The notes: generated by a model not told the origin, from the sequence alone. A DNA stretch of 64,000 nt from Marinococcus luteus_A (GCF_034497705.1 NZ_JAXRUV010000004.1:62001-126000); one strand, 5' to 3'. Shown: positions 50,351 through 58,903, counted from the first letter of the stretch. Program-made: numbers and translations.

Positions 50351-51895
50351 TCAGCTTCTATACGAGAATGGACGCGTGTATGTTTCGGCCAGTCGGGCTC
50401 TCCAGGCAAAATCATCCTCCGCATGGTCATGGCGCCTTGGGAGCCATTTTTTCCCGATAATCATCGTTTCCGGCCGTTCCTTTGTATACTGTTTCCATTC
50501 CGGTATGTTTCCATGCCCGGGATCTCCTTCCCTGGCAAACCGAACCCAGGCATCCTGCATCCGGCGGGTGAGGCCCGGGCTTTCATTTATGCCCAAAAGC
50601 GTCCGGTTCCGGAGCGAAAAAGCTGTTTTAACCGTATTAAACAAATACCCGAGCTCCAGTCCGTGGCAGGCCTTCAGCCAGCGGGCTTCCACACTGAAAC
50701 GGTATTGATACACTTTCCCTCCTGCCCGGGAATACAGCTCGCTGAGTTCTGTATGATATAGACGAAACGCCCGGTCTGTAAACATCTGCATAAAAATCTG
50801 CGAGCGGCTCCATTTCGGGTATCTTTTCTTATAGTCATGATAAACAGCCATCGTTGTTTCTTCCGACATATGTTCGTATTTCCGAAGATAAAACAGTACA
50901 TACGTATCCACCGATTTTTTCTGGCGCAGCTCTGGAATCAGCAGCTTGAAAAAATGCATTTCGTTGTCATTGGAGCCGTGAAGCAGCTGCACCTTTCCCG
51001 CGCTTTCCTGAATCGCCCGACCTACGTCAAACGGAATAATTTCTCCATCTGGTGTGGGCGCAAACACTCTGGAGCCGTTATACGGTCCGTTGGAGGTGAA
51101 ATTTTTGTTCACGAACGACACCGTGGTTTTTACAAGGTTTTCTGCCGGAGTGGTGCAGATGTCATTCATGGAATGAAGGCCGAGCTTGTAAATAAGCTGA
51201 TCCGAAATATTCACCGCATCCTCCACCGAACGCGCAAGTCCGGTGATCACTCCGCTTTGGGCGATGACCTTCTGAAAAAGCCCACGGGCGGCAGGGGCCG
51301 CGAGCAGGGCCGTTACACTGATGCTGCCGGCTGACTCTCCAAAGATGGTGACGTTGTCTGGGTCTCCGCCAAAGCTTTCAATATTTTCCTGGACCCAGCG
51401 GAGTGCTTCCATTTGGTCCAACAGGCCGAGATTTTTCATATAGGCCTGTTCCGGTCCGCAAATGTTTTCTGCATCCAAAAAGCCAAACATCCCCAGCCGG
51501 TAATTAATACTCACCATCACCACCTCTCCCCGGACAGCCAACGATTTTCCGTCATACAGGACCTCCCGGTTCGATCCACTGTTAAAGCCGCCGCCGTGAA
51601 TAAACACCATCACCGGCCGGCGGTGCACCGGTTCTTCGTCCGGTCTCCAGATGTTTACATGCAGACAGTCCTCCGCTTCCGTACCCTTTCGGAGGCCTTC
51701 CACGGTCTGCGGGCAGGCGGGACCATAATCCAGAGCACTGTATACTTCTTTGGATTCGCCTAAACGCTGCGGCCTTTTAAACCGCTCCGCTTCTGCATAT
51801 TTTATTCCGAGATATTCCTGAACTTGTTTGTATAAACGGCCTTCATATATTCCTCCGGGTGCATGCAGCCGGACAGTTCCTTTTGATTTTTTCAT
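50351..51895 (-). CDS. Type-B carboxylesterase (pNB-esterase-like)
   Basis: 514 residues from the ATG at 51895, preceded by GGAGG at 5 bases; the ATG at 51907 lies inside that site. Alpha/beta hydrolase with oxyanion H-G-G-G-F near 103, nucleophile F-G-E-S-A-G-S near 186 and E-D-C-L-H-V-N-I-W near 77. The size and motifs fit carboxylesterase type B/PnbA. Cytosolic; hydrolyses esters of varied alcohols. It sits upstream of tagF but has its own terminator, so no functional link is implied. Confidence 0.9.
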   Translation of the reverse strand: MKKSKGTVRLHAPGGIYEGRLYKQVQEYLGIKYAEAERFKRPQRLGESKEVYSALDYGPACPQTVEGLRKGTEAEDCLHVNIWRPDEEPVHRRPVMVFIHGGGFNSGSNREVLYDGKSLAVRGEVVMVSINYRLGMFGFLDAENICGPEQAYMKNLGLLDQMEALRWVQENIESFGGDPDNVTIFGESAGSISVTALLAAPAARGLFQKVIAQSGVITGLARSVEDAVNISDQLIYKLGLHSMNDICTTPAENLVKTTVSFVNKNFTSNGPYNGSRVFAPTPDGEIIPFDVGRAIQESAGKVQLLHGSNDNEMHFFKLLIPELRQKKSVDTYVLFYLRKYEHMSEETTMAVYHDYKKRYPKWSRSQIFMQMFTDRAFRLYHTELSELYSRAGGKVYQYRFSVEARWLKACHGLELGYLFNTVKTAFSLRNRTLLGINESPGLTRRMQDAWVRFAREGDPGHGNIPEWKQYTKERPETMIIGKKWLPRRHDHAEDDFAWRARLAETYTRPFSYRS

Positions 51896-52086
51896 TTTAT
51901 CCTCCATAAATACAAAGCGTTATATTTATTTTTTAGTAAGAACATATGTATATTTTAATTCTTCCTGGTATTAGTCGACGGAACACAGAGCAGGTTACGT
52001 ATAAGCAGCTACATATTTTTACAAATTTTTACTTATCATTATGATATTCATATTTACAGGTGTTCTTTTTACTATACAAACAATAA

Positions 52087-52127
52087 AAAAACTGCAATAC
52101 CCCGGAGTCGGGGACTGCAGTTTTCAG
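52087..52127 (-). terminator. Terminator of glpF
   Basis: AAAACTGCA and CCCG pair with CGGG and TGCAGTTTT with small bulges, with a T-tract on the minus strand. Confidence 0.82.
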
Positions 52128-52130
52128 TTA

Positions 52131-52952
52131 TCAGTTTTTAACGTCGGGATTGCTAACTTTTGTATCACGTTTATTCATTACGTAAAGAACACCTAAGACG
52201 ATGATGACAACAATACTGAACAATGCAAGCACACCGTAGCCTTCCCCTAAAAATCCGGCCCTGTAAACGAGTGAGCCAAAAACGCCCCCGAGCGCCGGCG
52301 CCGCTACCGGAATCCAGGCATATGGCCAGTTGGAATCCCTTTTGCCCGCAATAGGCAGCAGGGCGTGAGCAATACGAGGCCCCAAATCCCTGGCCGGGTT
52401 GATGGCGTAGCCTGTGGTGCCGCCGAGCGACAGCCCGATCGCCCCTACAAGAAAACCGACAATAAGCGGGTTCAGGCCATCCGTGAACTCATTTGCGCCT
52501 ATGCTGTTTAATACGAGTAAAAATACAGCGGTCGCGATAAACTCACTTAAAAAGTTTGCAAACCGGTTCGGAATCGCCGGATCTGTTGAAAATGCCGCCA
52601 GCTTTACATCAGCATTATCTGTTTCCTTCCAGTGCCCGAGAAAATGCCAGTATACAACAGCTGCGCCGAGCCCTGCTCCTATAATTTGAGAAACGATATA
52701 GCCTGGCACCTGCGCCCATTCAAACGCCCCAATTGAGGCGAAGCCAAGAGTAACGGCTGGATTCAAATGCGCGCCGGAAAACTGCCCGACGGCGTAGACC
52801 CCCATCGCCACGGCGAACGCCCACCCGAGCGCTATAACAATCCATCCTCCCCCCTCAGCTTTCGATTTGTTTAAGTTAACGTTTGCGACCACACCGCCGC
52901 CAAAAATAATAAGTATCATCGTACCAATAACTTCCGCTAAATATATCGACAT
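52131..52952 (-). CDS. glpF: Glycerol uptake facilitator (aquaglyceroporin)
   Basis: 273 residues from the ATG at 52952 with GGGAG upstream; the longer frame to 53060 runs through a terminator hairpin. Six membrane segments and two half-helices with N-P-A boxes: G-A-H-L-N-P-A-V-T near 60 and Y-A-I-N-P-A-R-D near 185; the Asp after N-P-A-R marks glycerol facilitators. No glpK or glpD is adjacent. The leader from the predicted start to the ATG is about 150 bases and contains a terminator, as in GlpP-controlled operons. Confidence 0.93.
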   Translation of the reverse strand: MSIYLAEVIGTMILIIFGGGVVANVNLNKSKAEGGGWIVIALGWAFAVAMGVYAVGQFSGAHLNPAVTLGFASIGAFEWAQVPGYIVSQIIGAGLGAAVVYWHFLGHWKETDNADVKLAAFSTDPAIPNRFANFLSEFIATAVFLLVLNSIGANEFTDGLNPLIVGFLVGAIGLSLGGTTGYAINPARDLGPRIAHALLPIAGKRDSNWPYAWIPVAAPALGGVFGSLVYRAGFLGEGYGVLALFSIVVIIVLGVLYVMNKRDTKVSNPDVKN

Positions 52953-53028
52953 CTTTCCAGCTCCCTTGTAAGCGTTTGTAATTGCAGACATAAGTATCGA
53001 CAGCCGTTTCCTTTCCTTAAAACGACTA

Positions 53029-53074
53029 AAAAACCGCACACTCCGCTCCTTCTTGAGCATTTAAGTGTGCGGCT
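53029..53074 (-). promoter_or_regulatory. Leader terminator (attenuator) of glpF
   Basis: CCGCACACT (53034-53042) pairs with AGTGTGCGG (53064-53072); an inner GCTC/GAGC stem lies in the loop. On the minus strand TTTTTTAG follows. It lies between the glpF promoter and start codon. B. subtilis glp leaders are controlled by GlpP antitermination at such sites. Confidence 0.7.
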
Positions 53075-53110
53075 TTCATTCGACTCAGCCCGATATATTA
53101 ACTTAGAAAA

Positions 53111-53139
53111 ACTGTAGCACGAAAAGAAAACGCTGTCAA
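53111..53139 (-). promoter_or_regulatory. Promoter of glpF
   Basis: On the minus strand TTGACA (53139-53134), 17-base spacer, TACAGT (53116-53111); start near 53104. Confidence 0.72.
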
Positions 53140-53197
53140 TTTGATTTGGAGCACAGAATTTCATTTATCCTCTTTTTCCTGACTGGCTCCTTTCATA

Positions 53198-53234
53198 AAA
53201 AAAGCGGCTGACCGTTAATTGCATGGTCAGCCGA
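53198..53234 (-). terminator. Terminator of the DksA/YteA-like gene
   Basis: CGGCTGACC (53205-53213) pairs with GGTCAGCCG (53225-53233), with seven T residues on the minus strand. Confidence 0.88.
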
Positions 53235-53250
53235 CTGTACACCTTTGTAT

Positions 53251-53961
53251 TTATTTTTTATCTTTCGAATTATTTTTCCCTTCATTTTCCTGCTCGGCAG
53301 AATTTCTGCTTCCCTGCCACTGCTCCTTCTGGTCAGCTGTGTTGCCAGTGTCCTCCCCTTCCATATCAGCGACGGAGGCGTCTTCCACTTTTTCCACCCG
53401 TCCTTCCTGTTCTTCCTCTTCTTCCTGTTCACTTGTGTAGCCGGTCATATCCGGATCATCGGAAGGCGTCTGGGAAGTACTGTGCTCACTTACCGCTTCC
53501 CACGTATCTTCTTTATCAAAAGCTACATTTTCTTCCGTTTTTTCACGCTCCGGCCCGGGATTGACTACATCCTCTTCTACGGGATGATCCTGGGCAGGCT
53601 TATCACTGCCTGCATGGTCTACACAGCGCGTTGTTTCCGGCACAATTTCCAGACGTTCATATGGAATTTCTCTGCCGCAGACCTCACACTTGCCGTAATT
53701 GCCGTTTTCCATTACCTCAAGAGCATGGTCAATGTTTTCAAGCTGTTCACGGGCCTGATTATTTAATGCTGCGTCCTTTTCCATTTCATGCAGCTCCGTA
53801 CCCTGGTCGCCCGGGTGGTTGCTGTACTCGGAAAGTTCACCGATCGTTTCTGTATTGTTGTTGGCGTTTCCTGTTTCTTCCGCTTCAATTTTTTCTTTAT
53901 TTTCTTCTTTCATTTCCAAAAGCTGTTCTTTTAACGCTTTTTCCTGTTCTGCCGTAATCAT
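53251..53961 (-). CDS. TraR/DksA-family zinc-finger protein (YteA-like) with long acidic tail
   Basis: 236 residues from the ATG at 53961, which has GGAGGG upstream. N-terminal coiled coil (about 5-85), then the zinc finger C-E-V-C-G-R-E-I-P...T-R-C-V-D-H near 90-115, with a histidine in place of the fourth cysteine as in YteA. Residues 120-236 are low complexity and very acidic (E, D, S, Q), with no fold evident. DksA-type proteins bind RNA polymerase; YteA function is not settled. Single gene. Confidence 0.82.
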   Translation of the reverse strand: MITAEQEKALKEQLLEMKEENKEKIEAEETGNANNNTETIGELSEYSNHPGDQGTELHEMEKDAALNNQAREQLENIDHALEVMENGNYGKCEVCGREIPYERLEIVPETTRCVDHAGSDKPAQDHPVEEDVVNPGPEREKTEENVAFDKEDTWEAVSEHSTSQTPSDDPDMTGYTSEQEEEEEQEGRVEKVEDASVADMEGEDTGNTADQKEQWQGSRNSAEQENEGKNNSKDKK

Positions 53962-54051
53962 TTGTATCCCTCCAGTTTTGTCTACTCTCTCTTTACCCAA
54001 TTAGCACGTATATTGAAAATGCTTTTTTCTTTAAAAGCGTTCATACAAAAT

Positions 54052-54084
54052 AAGCCGGAAAAAATAAAGGCTTCCCTCCGGCTT
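54052..54084 (-). terminator. Terminator of the VOC/GNAT pair
   Basis: AAGCCGGA pairs with TCCGGCTT across a long loop, with ATTTTG on the minus strand. A second imperfect hairpin with CCCGG/CCGGG arms occurs at 54112-54150. Confidence 0.65.
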
Positions 54085-54161
54085 TAAAATCAACCGTGAT
54101 TGCTTAACACCTTTTCCCCGGGTTCACTGATGTGTAAACACCGGGTTTCTCTTAAAATTTA

Positions 54162-54707
54162 TCAACTGCTTCCATCTTCTGTTTTCACCATTCCGTAGAC
54201 TGCCTGATTGACATAACCACCGGCAAGGCGCTCTGAGTCCTTTAGTATTCCTTCCAGTTGAAATCCCAGCTTCTCCGGCACTGCTCTGCTTTTTATATTT
54301 CCTTCAGCGCAGCGGATTTCCACCCGGTGCAGCTCCATTTCGTCGAAGGCATAGTTCGCAATAGCTTCTACCGCATGAGTCATGATGCCTTTTCCTTCGT
54401 ATTCCTTCCCAAGCCAATAGCCAAGGCTTGTTTTTTTGTTTCCCCAGTCCACTTCATGGTAGTTAATAACACCGACAAGAACGCCTTCAAACCGTATACC
54501 GGCTCGAAATCCGCCTCCAGCTGCCGCCTGCTCAAGCGCCCTTTCAATGTTTGCAGCAGTATCCTCGACCGACTGGACGCTGTCTACCCAGTTCATCCAT
54601 TCTTTTAGATGCCCGCGATTTTTATCAATGAGGGCAAACAGCTCTCCCGCGTGCTCTTTTTGAAGCAGCATCAGTTCCAGACGATCGTTAATTTTATACG
54701 AAAACAT
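54162..54707 (-). CDS. GNAT acetyltransferase (YdaF/RimL-like)
   Basis: 181 residues. GNAT fold with L-G-Y-W-L-G-K-E-Y-E-G-K-G-I-M-T near 94-109 (acetyl-CoA loop), E-L-H-R-V-E-I-R-C near 128 and N-I-K-S-R-A-V-P-E-K-L-G-F near 142. The pattern matches ribosomal-protein serine acetyltransferases. AGGAGA precedes the ATG. Lies 13 bases after a VOC gene on the same strand. Substrate unproven. Confidence 0.88.
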   Translation of the reverse strand: MFSYKINDRLELMLLQKEHAGELFALIDKNRGHLKEWMNWVDSVQSVEDTAANIERALEQAAAGGGFRAGIRFEGVLVGVINYHEVDWGNKKTSLGYWLGKEYEGKGIMTHAVEAIANYAFDEMELHRVEIRCAEGNIKSRAVPEKLGFQLEGILKDSERLAGGYVNQAVYGMVKTEDGSS

Positions 54708-54720
54708 AGAATGTCTCCTT

Positions 54721-55152
54721 TTACTCCATAATCAGCATGTCCTGCTCGTCAAATTTCCAGAATTCTGCGTACGCCGTTTCCCAAAGGTGGCCATCTGGAT
54801 CCTTAAAATACCCGCTGTAGCCTCCCCAAAACACCCATTCTGGTTCTTTTACAATCTTGCCCCCAGCCTCGGCTGCCTGCTTTATGACGAAGTCCACCTC
54901 TTCGGCGGACTTCGCATTGTACGAAAGCGTCACCCTCGAAAACCCCTGGGCCGCTTCCTCCATTTTTTCACCAATTTCCTCCGCCAGCTCCTTTAACGAA
55001 TAAAGAGCCAGCCTGGTGCCTTTGTTGTTAAAAAATACAATATTCGGTCCGTCTTCAGCTGCAGCAGCTTCAAAACCGAGCCCCTCCCGGTAAAATTTCC
55101 TGGAAGCAGCAACATCCCTGACACCAAGTGTAATAAGATTAATTCTATCCAC
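54721..55152 (-). CDS. VOC (glyoxalase/dioxygenase) superfamily protein
   Basis: 143 residues; GTG start at 55152 with GGGAGG upstream. Paired beta-alpha-beta-beta-beta modules with V-A-A-S-R-K-F-Y-R-E-G-L-G-F near 14-27 and S-G-Y-F-K-D-P-D-G-H-L-W-E near 113-125, where the Glu is a likely metal ligand. The family ranges from lyases to antibiotic-binding proteins, so function is open. First gene of a pair with a GNAT. Confidence 0.85.
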   Translation of the reverse strand: MDRINLITLGVRDVAASRKFYREGLGFEAAAAEDGPNIVFFNNKGTRLALYSLKELAEEIGEKMEEAAQGFSRVTLSYNAKSAEEVDFVIKQAAEAGGKIVKEPEWVFWGGYSGYFKDPDGHLWETAYAEFWKFDEQDMLIME

Positions 55153-55279
55153 AGCTTTAGCCTCCCTTATAGAAATCCCACGTACAATAGATACTTTAAT
55201 TGTTATTTCGCCGGAGATTTTTGTTTTCCTTTTTCATTTTCCAGGAATTACTGGTCAGGTAGTTCCGGCTATGCTGGGC

Positions 55280-55305
55280 GTTTCACCCTTCATTTAAATG
55301 GGAAC
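55280..55305 (+). promoter_or_regulatory. SigB-like promoter of the SDR gene
   Basis: GTTTCA (55280-55285), 14-base spacer, GGGAAC (55300-55305), near the general-stress consensus; start codon 43 bases downstream. Confidence 0.4.
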
Positions 55306-55347
55306 GGTCCATTACAATCAGGATTATTATAAGGAGGCAGACAATTC

Positions 55348-56133
55348 ATGAGTAAAACAATATTTATTACCGGTGCCGGCACCGGCCTTGGAAAGGGCAC
55401 AGCGATTGGCCTGGCTAAAAAAGGCCACCGTGTGATTGCTGCAGTCGAAATTATGGCGCAGATTACAAGTCTACGGGAGGAAGCAGAAGCAGCGGGGGTG
55501 GACCTCGAAGTGATTAAGCTCGACATTACCAATAAGCGCGATCAGCAATTGATTGCTGACTATGACTATGACATTTTCGTCGCAAACGCAGCCATCGGGG
55601 AAGGTGGCCCAATTGCTGAAATACCGGTTGACCGTGTTCGCGAAATTTATGAAACCAATGTATTCAGCACGCTTGAAAATGCTCAGATTGCTGCTAAAAA
55701 ATTCGTACAAAAAGGCCGGGGCAAAATAATTTTTCTCAGCTCTATCGTCGGCGTGGTGGCGATGCCTTATTTGGCCCCGTACGGCTCTACTAAACACGCT
55801 ATCGAGTCCATTGCAAAGTCTATGAAAGCAGAGCTTGAAGAATTCAATGTCCAGGTGGCCACCATTAACCCCGGCCCGTATGAAACCGGTTTTAATGACC
55901 GGATGTTCGAAGAAAAGTGGAAATGGTACGACCCGGAAAAAAACTTCACTCCAGAAAAATCAATCAGCGAAATGGAGCAAATGCTTGACAGCCAGTTTGA
56001 CCCTGACGATATGATTAGCAAGATGGTTGAAGTCATCGAAGCCGATCATCATGCCTTCCGTACGGCTCATCCGCAGGATACCGAGGATCAGATGAAGCAG
56101 GAGGAACAGCAGAACTGGGACGCCCAAATATAA
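55348..56133 (+). CDS. Short-chain dehydrogenase/reductase
   Basis: 261 residues. Rossmann motif T-G-A-G-T-G-L-G near 8-15, N-A-A-I near 77 and catalytic S...Y-G-S-T-K near 134-152 (Y-x3-K). AAGGAGG precedes the ATG. Classical SDR; substrate unknown. The SigB-like promoter agrees with several stress-induced SDRs in Bacillus. Ends in a strong bidirectional terminator. Confidence 0.88.
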   Translation: MSKTIFITGAGTGLGKGTAIGLAKKGHRVIAAVEIMAQITSLREEAEAAGVDLEVIKLDITNKRDQQLIADYDYDIFVANAAIGEGGPIAEIPVDRVREIYETNVFSTLENAQIAAKKFVQKGRGKIIFLSSIVGVVAMPYLAPYGSTKHAIESIAKSMKAELEEFNVQVATINPGPYETGFNDRMFEEKWKWYDPEKNFTPEKSISEMEQMLDSQFDPDDMISKMVEVIEADHHAFRTAHPQDTEDQMKQEEQQNWDAQI

Positions 56134-56135
56134 AA

Positions 56136-56165
56136 AATAAACCGGCCGCGGGCCGGTTTATTTTA
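56136..56165. terminator. Bidirectional terminator
   Basis: Perfect 13-bp stem AAATAAACCGGCC with GGCCGGTTTATTT between convergent genes; it runs into the end of the C45 gene. Confidence 0.88.
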
Positions 56166-57210
56166 CGTTCTTATCCATATGAAGGAATTTCATACCGGTA
56201 TCTACCTGTCCATACAAATACTGTCCTGAAAAGTCTTCCCCTTTCAGCCAGCGATAGAAGTCAATTTTGTAGGGCTCCCGGTCACCACCAAGCGCGAACC
56301 ATGCTTTTTGTTCCTTCAGCAGGTACCCAGAGGTATGAATCGTGCCAGCCCAGCTGTGATAATTATCCGAAAACACCCCGCCTTCAGTATTATTCAGCAG
56401 CCTGTACGCCTCTTCTGCGGAAGGACGCACCTCCCTTTTTTGTTCCATGACTGACTGCCGGGCTTTCGAATCCACTAAATAATGACGGTTTTCTTCCGGC
56501 ATTTTTTCAAAGTGATTCGTACATGTCAGGTCCTCCCTGGCGATAACTCCGCGCGGCGAAGCCTCCACTACTTTGGAAACACCCTTCGTGTCCTGAACCA
56601 CGTAGCTGAACGAGTGACGGTGCGGAATTTCTTTCAGCATATCGACCGCCTCCTCGACCGATGCACATACCTCGAGGATTAAGCGGCCGATCATGGAACA
56701 AATAAATCCGTCTCCCGGCTTTTTCCGGTGCATAAAATTGTAGCCCATCGCAAGCTGTTTTTCGTTCATGCCGTCCATCCGGCCGGTTACCCGCTGCGAA
56801 GGGCCTATCATCGCATAGCCATGACCCGCCGGCTGAAACAATGTGTATCTGCCCTCATAGGTTTTTGGGTGATAGTCGTAATTACGCACCAGATAATTGT
56901 CTCCGGTCATAATAGAGCAGCCCGATTTAGGTATCTCAAGACGATAGCCGGAAAAATGCATAATGATTTTTTCCATGCTCCATTTCAAACCATCCTGCAG
57001 CCCTTCAAGCTCCTCCCAGATACTCGGGGCCACTTTCATGAGCGCCCCTTTCGTTTCCCCTATGTCCACCTGAAACCGCGGCTTTCTTATTTTCCATTGC
57101 TTATCCCGGTTTTCAACGGATAATGACCCGGCAAGAAGTTCTCCCTGGTATTTGCCAAATTCGTAATGGGTGCCGCGAAACTGCACCACGCTGCTGTATA
57201 TCTCTTTCAC
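56158..57210 (-). CDS. C45-family acyltransferase/hydrolase (Ntn-type)
   Basis: 350 residues; GTG start at 57210 with GAAGGTG upstream. The probable nucleophile is the Cys in K-S-G-C-S-I-M-T-G near 98, followed by R-N-Y-D-Y near 110, which is the usual choloylglycine/C45 context (G-C-S or G-C-T, then R-N-x-D). Further family features are N-E-K-Q-L-A-M-G-Y-N and S-F-S-Y-V-V-Q-D. Relatives cut linear amides (penicillin V, bile salts, acyl-6-APA). Unlike many of them, the Cys is not near the N terminus, so a propeptide would be removed by self-cleavage. Substrate unknown. Confidence 0.8.
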   Translation of the reverse strand: MKEIYSSVVQFRGTHYEFGKYQGELLAGSLSVENRDKQWKIRKPRFQVDIGETKGALMKVAPSIWEELEGLQDGLKWSMEKIIMHFSGYRLEIPKSGCSIMTGDNYLVRNYDYHPKTYEGRYTLFQPAGHGYAMIGPSQRVTGRMDGMNEKQLAMGYNFMHRKKPGDGFICSMIGRLILEVCASVEEAVDMLKEIPHRHSFSYVVQDTKGVSKVVEASPRGVIAREDLTCTNHFEKMPEENRHYLVDSKARQSVMEQKREVRPSAEEAYRLLNNTEGGVFSDNYHSWAGTIHTSGYLLKEQKAWFALGGDREPYKIDFYRWLKGEDFSGQYLYGQVDTGMKFLHMDKNVK

Positions 57211-57274
57211 ATTGTCACCTTCAATGAATGGTTATTTACCCCGGCCCCTGCATGAGAATCGGTTCCACAAAATG

Positions 57275-57298
57275 AAAAACCGCCTGGACCCAGGCGGC
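57275..57298 (-). terminator. Terminator of the cse60-like/GNAT pair
   Basis: CCGCCTG (57280-57286) pairs with CAGGCGG (57291-57297), with five T residues on the minus strand. Confidence 0.85.
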
Positions 57299-57850
57299 TT
57301 AGCGATGCTTTTCCCGGTACTCCTGCTCGAGTATGCTCATCATCACGGCGTGATAATACTGGTGGTCATAGTAACGACACTCGCGCTTCATCCCTTCGTG
57401 CACAAATCCAAGCTTTTCATATACATGAATCGCCCGGGTGTTAAACGAAAAAACTTCAAGTTCAATACGGTGGAAATTCAGTTTCCCGAACCCGTATTCA
57501 AGCATCAGCTTTGTTGCTTCAGTGCCGAAGCGCTGGCCGATATAGTCGTCAAATATAACCATCTGAAATCTCGCCTGCCGGCTCGCCGGTGTGTCGATAT
57601 CAATAAACGAAGTATCCCCGATTAATTGATCGTTTCCCTGCATGAAAATGCCGAGACGGACGTCTGCATGGGCATCGGTGCCTTCGATATAACGCTCCAC
57701 ATCCTCCAGGGTGTATATACGGTTTGTGCCGGTAAACTGGCGGGCGATGTGATTATTATTAAACGCTTCGTACAATGCCGGTATTTCTTCTTTCGTGTAT
57801 GGACGCAGGTACAACTGCTCTCCTTCAATTGCTTTTACTAATGGCTGCAT
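57299..57850 (-). CDS. GNAT acetyltransferase
   Basis: 183 residues. RimJ/RimL-type GNAT with L-I-G-D-T-S-F-I-D-I near 71, Y-I-G-Q-R-F-G-T-E-A-T near 98-108 (acetyl-CoA loop) and L-N-F-H-R-I-E-L-E-V near 123. GGGGG precedes the ATG. Lies 13 bases after the cse60-like gene on the same strand. Target unknown. Confidence 0.87.
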   Translation of the reverse strand: MQPLVKAIEGEQLYLRPYTKEEIPALYEAFNNNHIARQFTGTNRIYTLEDVERYIEGTDAHADVRLGIFMQGNDQLIGDTSFIDIDTPASRQARFQMVIFDDYIGQRFGTEATKLMLEYGFGKLNFHRIELEVFSFNTRAIHVYEKLGFVHEGMKRECRYYDHQYYHAVMMSILEQEYREKHR

Positions 57851-57863
57851 ATCTATCCCCCGT

Positions 57864-58022
57864 TTATTCTCTATTATCCTGGTATACGATCATCGCGCTG
57901 AAATAAAAGAAGTTCATTGCAAACTGGATATCCGTGACTTCGATGCCTGCATCGTCCAAAAAGGCGTTCACCTTCTTGTCGAGTCCTTTATCGCTTATGG
58001 CGTAAAACGTTTTTATTCTCAC
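57864..58022 (-). CDS. Cse60-like sporulation peptide (52 residues)
   Basis: Short frame with a GTG start at 58022 and GGAGGAG about 5 bases upstream. The sequence begins M-R-I-K-T-F-Y and contains K-K-V-N-A-F-L, V-T-D-I-Q-F and Y-F-S-A-M-I-V-Y, the pattern of Cse60, a small protein expressed late in B. subtilis sporulation. Its role is unknown there too. Probably cotranscribed with the following GNAT gene. Identification is by pattern over a short sequence. Confidence 0.65.
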   Translation of the reverse strand: MRIKTFYAISDKGLDKKVNAFLDDAGIEVTDIQFAMNFFYFSAMIVYQDNRE

Positions 58023-58099
58023 GTCTCTCCTCCTCAGCATTTCCTATTATCTATTGTACCAAAAGCAGGTATGATAAAAGGAGAACAGGAGGGAAAAAT

Positions 58100-58903
58100 A
58101 TGGAACGAATTTATTACGGTGAGCACTCTGAACAGTTTGGAGACCTTCGCCTCCCCGAGGGAGAAGGTCCTTTTCCTTTAGCAATAGTTATTCACGGCGG
58201 TTTTTGGCGAACACCCTTCGGTCTCGATATTATTCAGGACGTAGCCGAGGATTTGACCCGGGAAGGCGTTGCCACATGGAACATTGAATACCGGCGCGTT
58301 GGTCACGAGGGCGGTGGTTGGCCGGGAACGTTTAACGACGTCGGCAGGGCCGCTGATTACGTGCGGGAACTTGCAGCCCTTCATCCCATTGACATTCGAC
58401 GGGTGTTTACCATTGGACATTCCGCAGGAGGACAGCTTGCCTTATGGCTCGCTGCCAGGCCATCCCTGCCGGCTACCAGCGAATTATCCCACTTCGCTGA
58501 CCCGCTATCCATATATGGAGCGGTAAGTCTCGCCGGGGTGCTTGATTTACACCTCATGCACGAGATACATGACTACCGCAACAAAATCACAAATGCCCAG
58601 GAACCCATCGACCCCGTCGCAGATCTGCTCGGGGGCTCCCCGGACGAATTTCCTGAGCGCTATACTGAAACATCACCGTTTGATCTAATCCCTATCGATG
58701 TCCCCCAAATACTTGTGCACGGAGCGCTCGACGTGAACGTGCCGGTCGGCATCAGTGCGCAGTATCACCAGGCGGCCAAAATCGGCTATCGGTCCATACG
58801 GTATCTCGAACTCCCGGACGCGGAGCATTTTATGCTTACCGATATACAAACCGATGCCTGGAGCCTGATTAAAGAAGAAATCCATGAGATGCTTTCTCTA
58901 TAA
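58100..58903 (+). CDS. Alpha/beta hydrolase with HGGxW oxyanion motif
   Basis: 267 residues. I-H-G-G-F-W-R near 32-38, nucleophile G-H-S-A-G-G-Q near 109-115, acid in A-L-D-V-N-V-P-V near 212 and His in D-A-E-H-F near 241. The H-G-G-x-W motif is that of kynurenine-formamidase-like and prolyl-oligopeptidase-like hydrolases. AGGAGGG precedes the ATG. No tryptophan-degradation genes are nearby, so the substrate is open. Ends in a very strong terminator. Confidence 0.87.
   Translation: MERIYYGEHSEQFGDLRLPEGEGPFPLAIVIHGGFWRTPFGLDIIQDVAEDLTREGVATWNIEYRRVGHEGGGWPGTFNDVGRAADYVRELAALHPIDIRRVFTIGHSAGGQLALWLAARPSLPATSELSHFADPLSIYGAVSLAGVLDLHLMHEIHDYRNKITNAQEPIDPVADLLGGSPDEFPERYTETSPFDLIPIDVPQILVHGALDVNVPVGISAQYHQAAKIGYRSIRYLELPDAEHFMLTDIQTDAWSLIKEEIHEMLSL

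Noticed and set aside
53219..53766. Overlapping plus-strand frames opposite the DksA-like gene
   Set aside because: They are hydrophobic only because they are complementary to the acid-rich tail; no expression signals.
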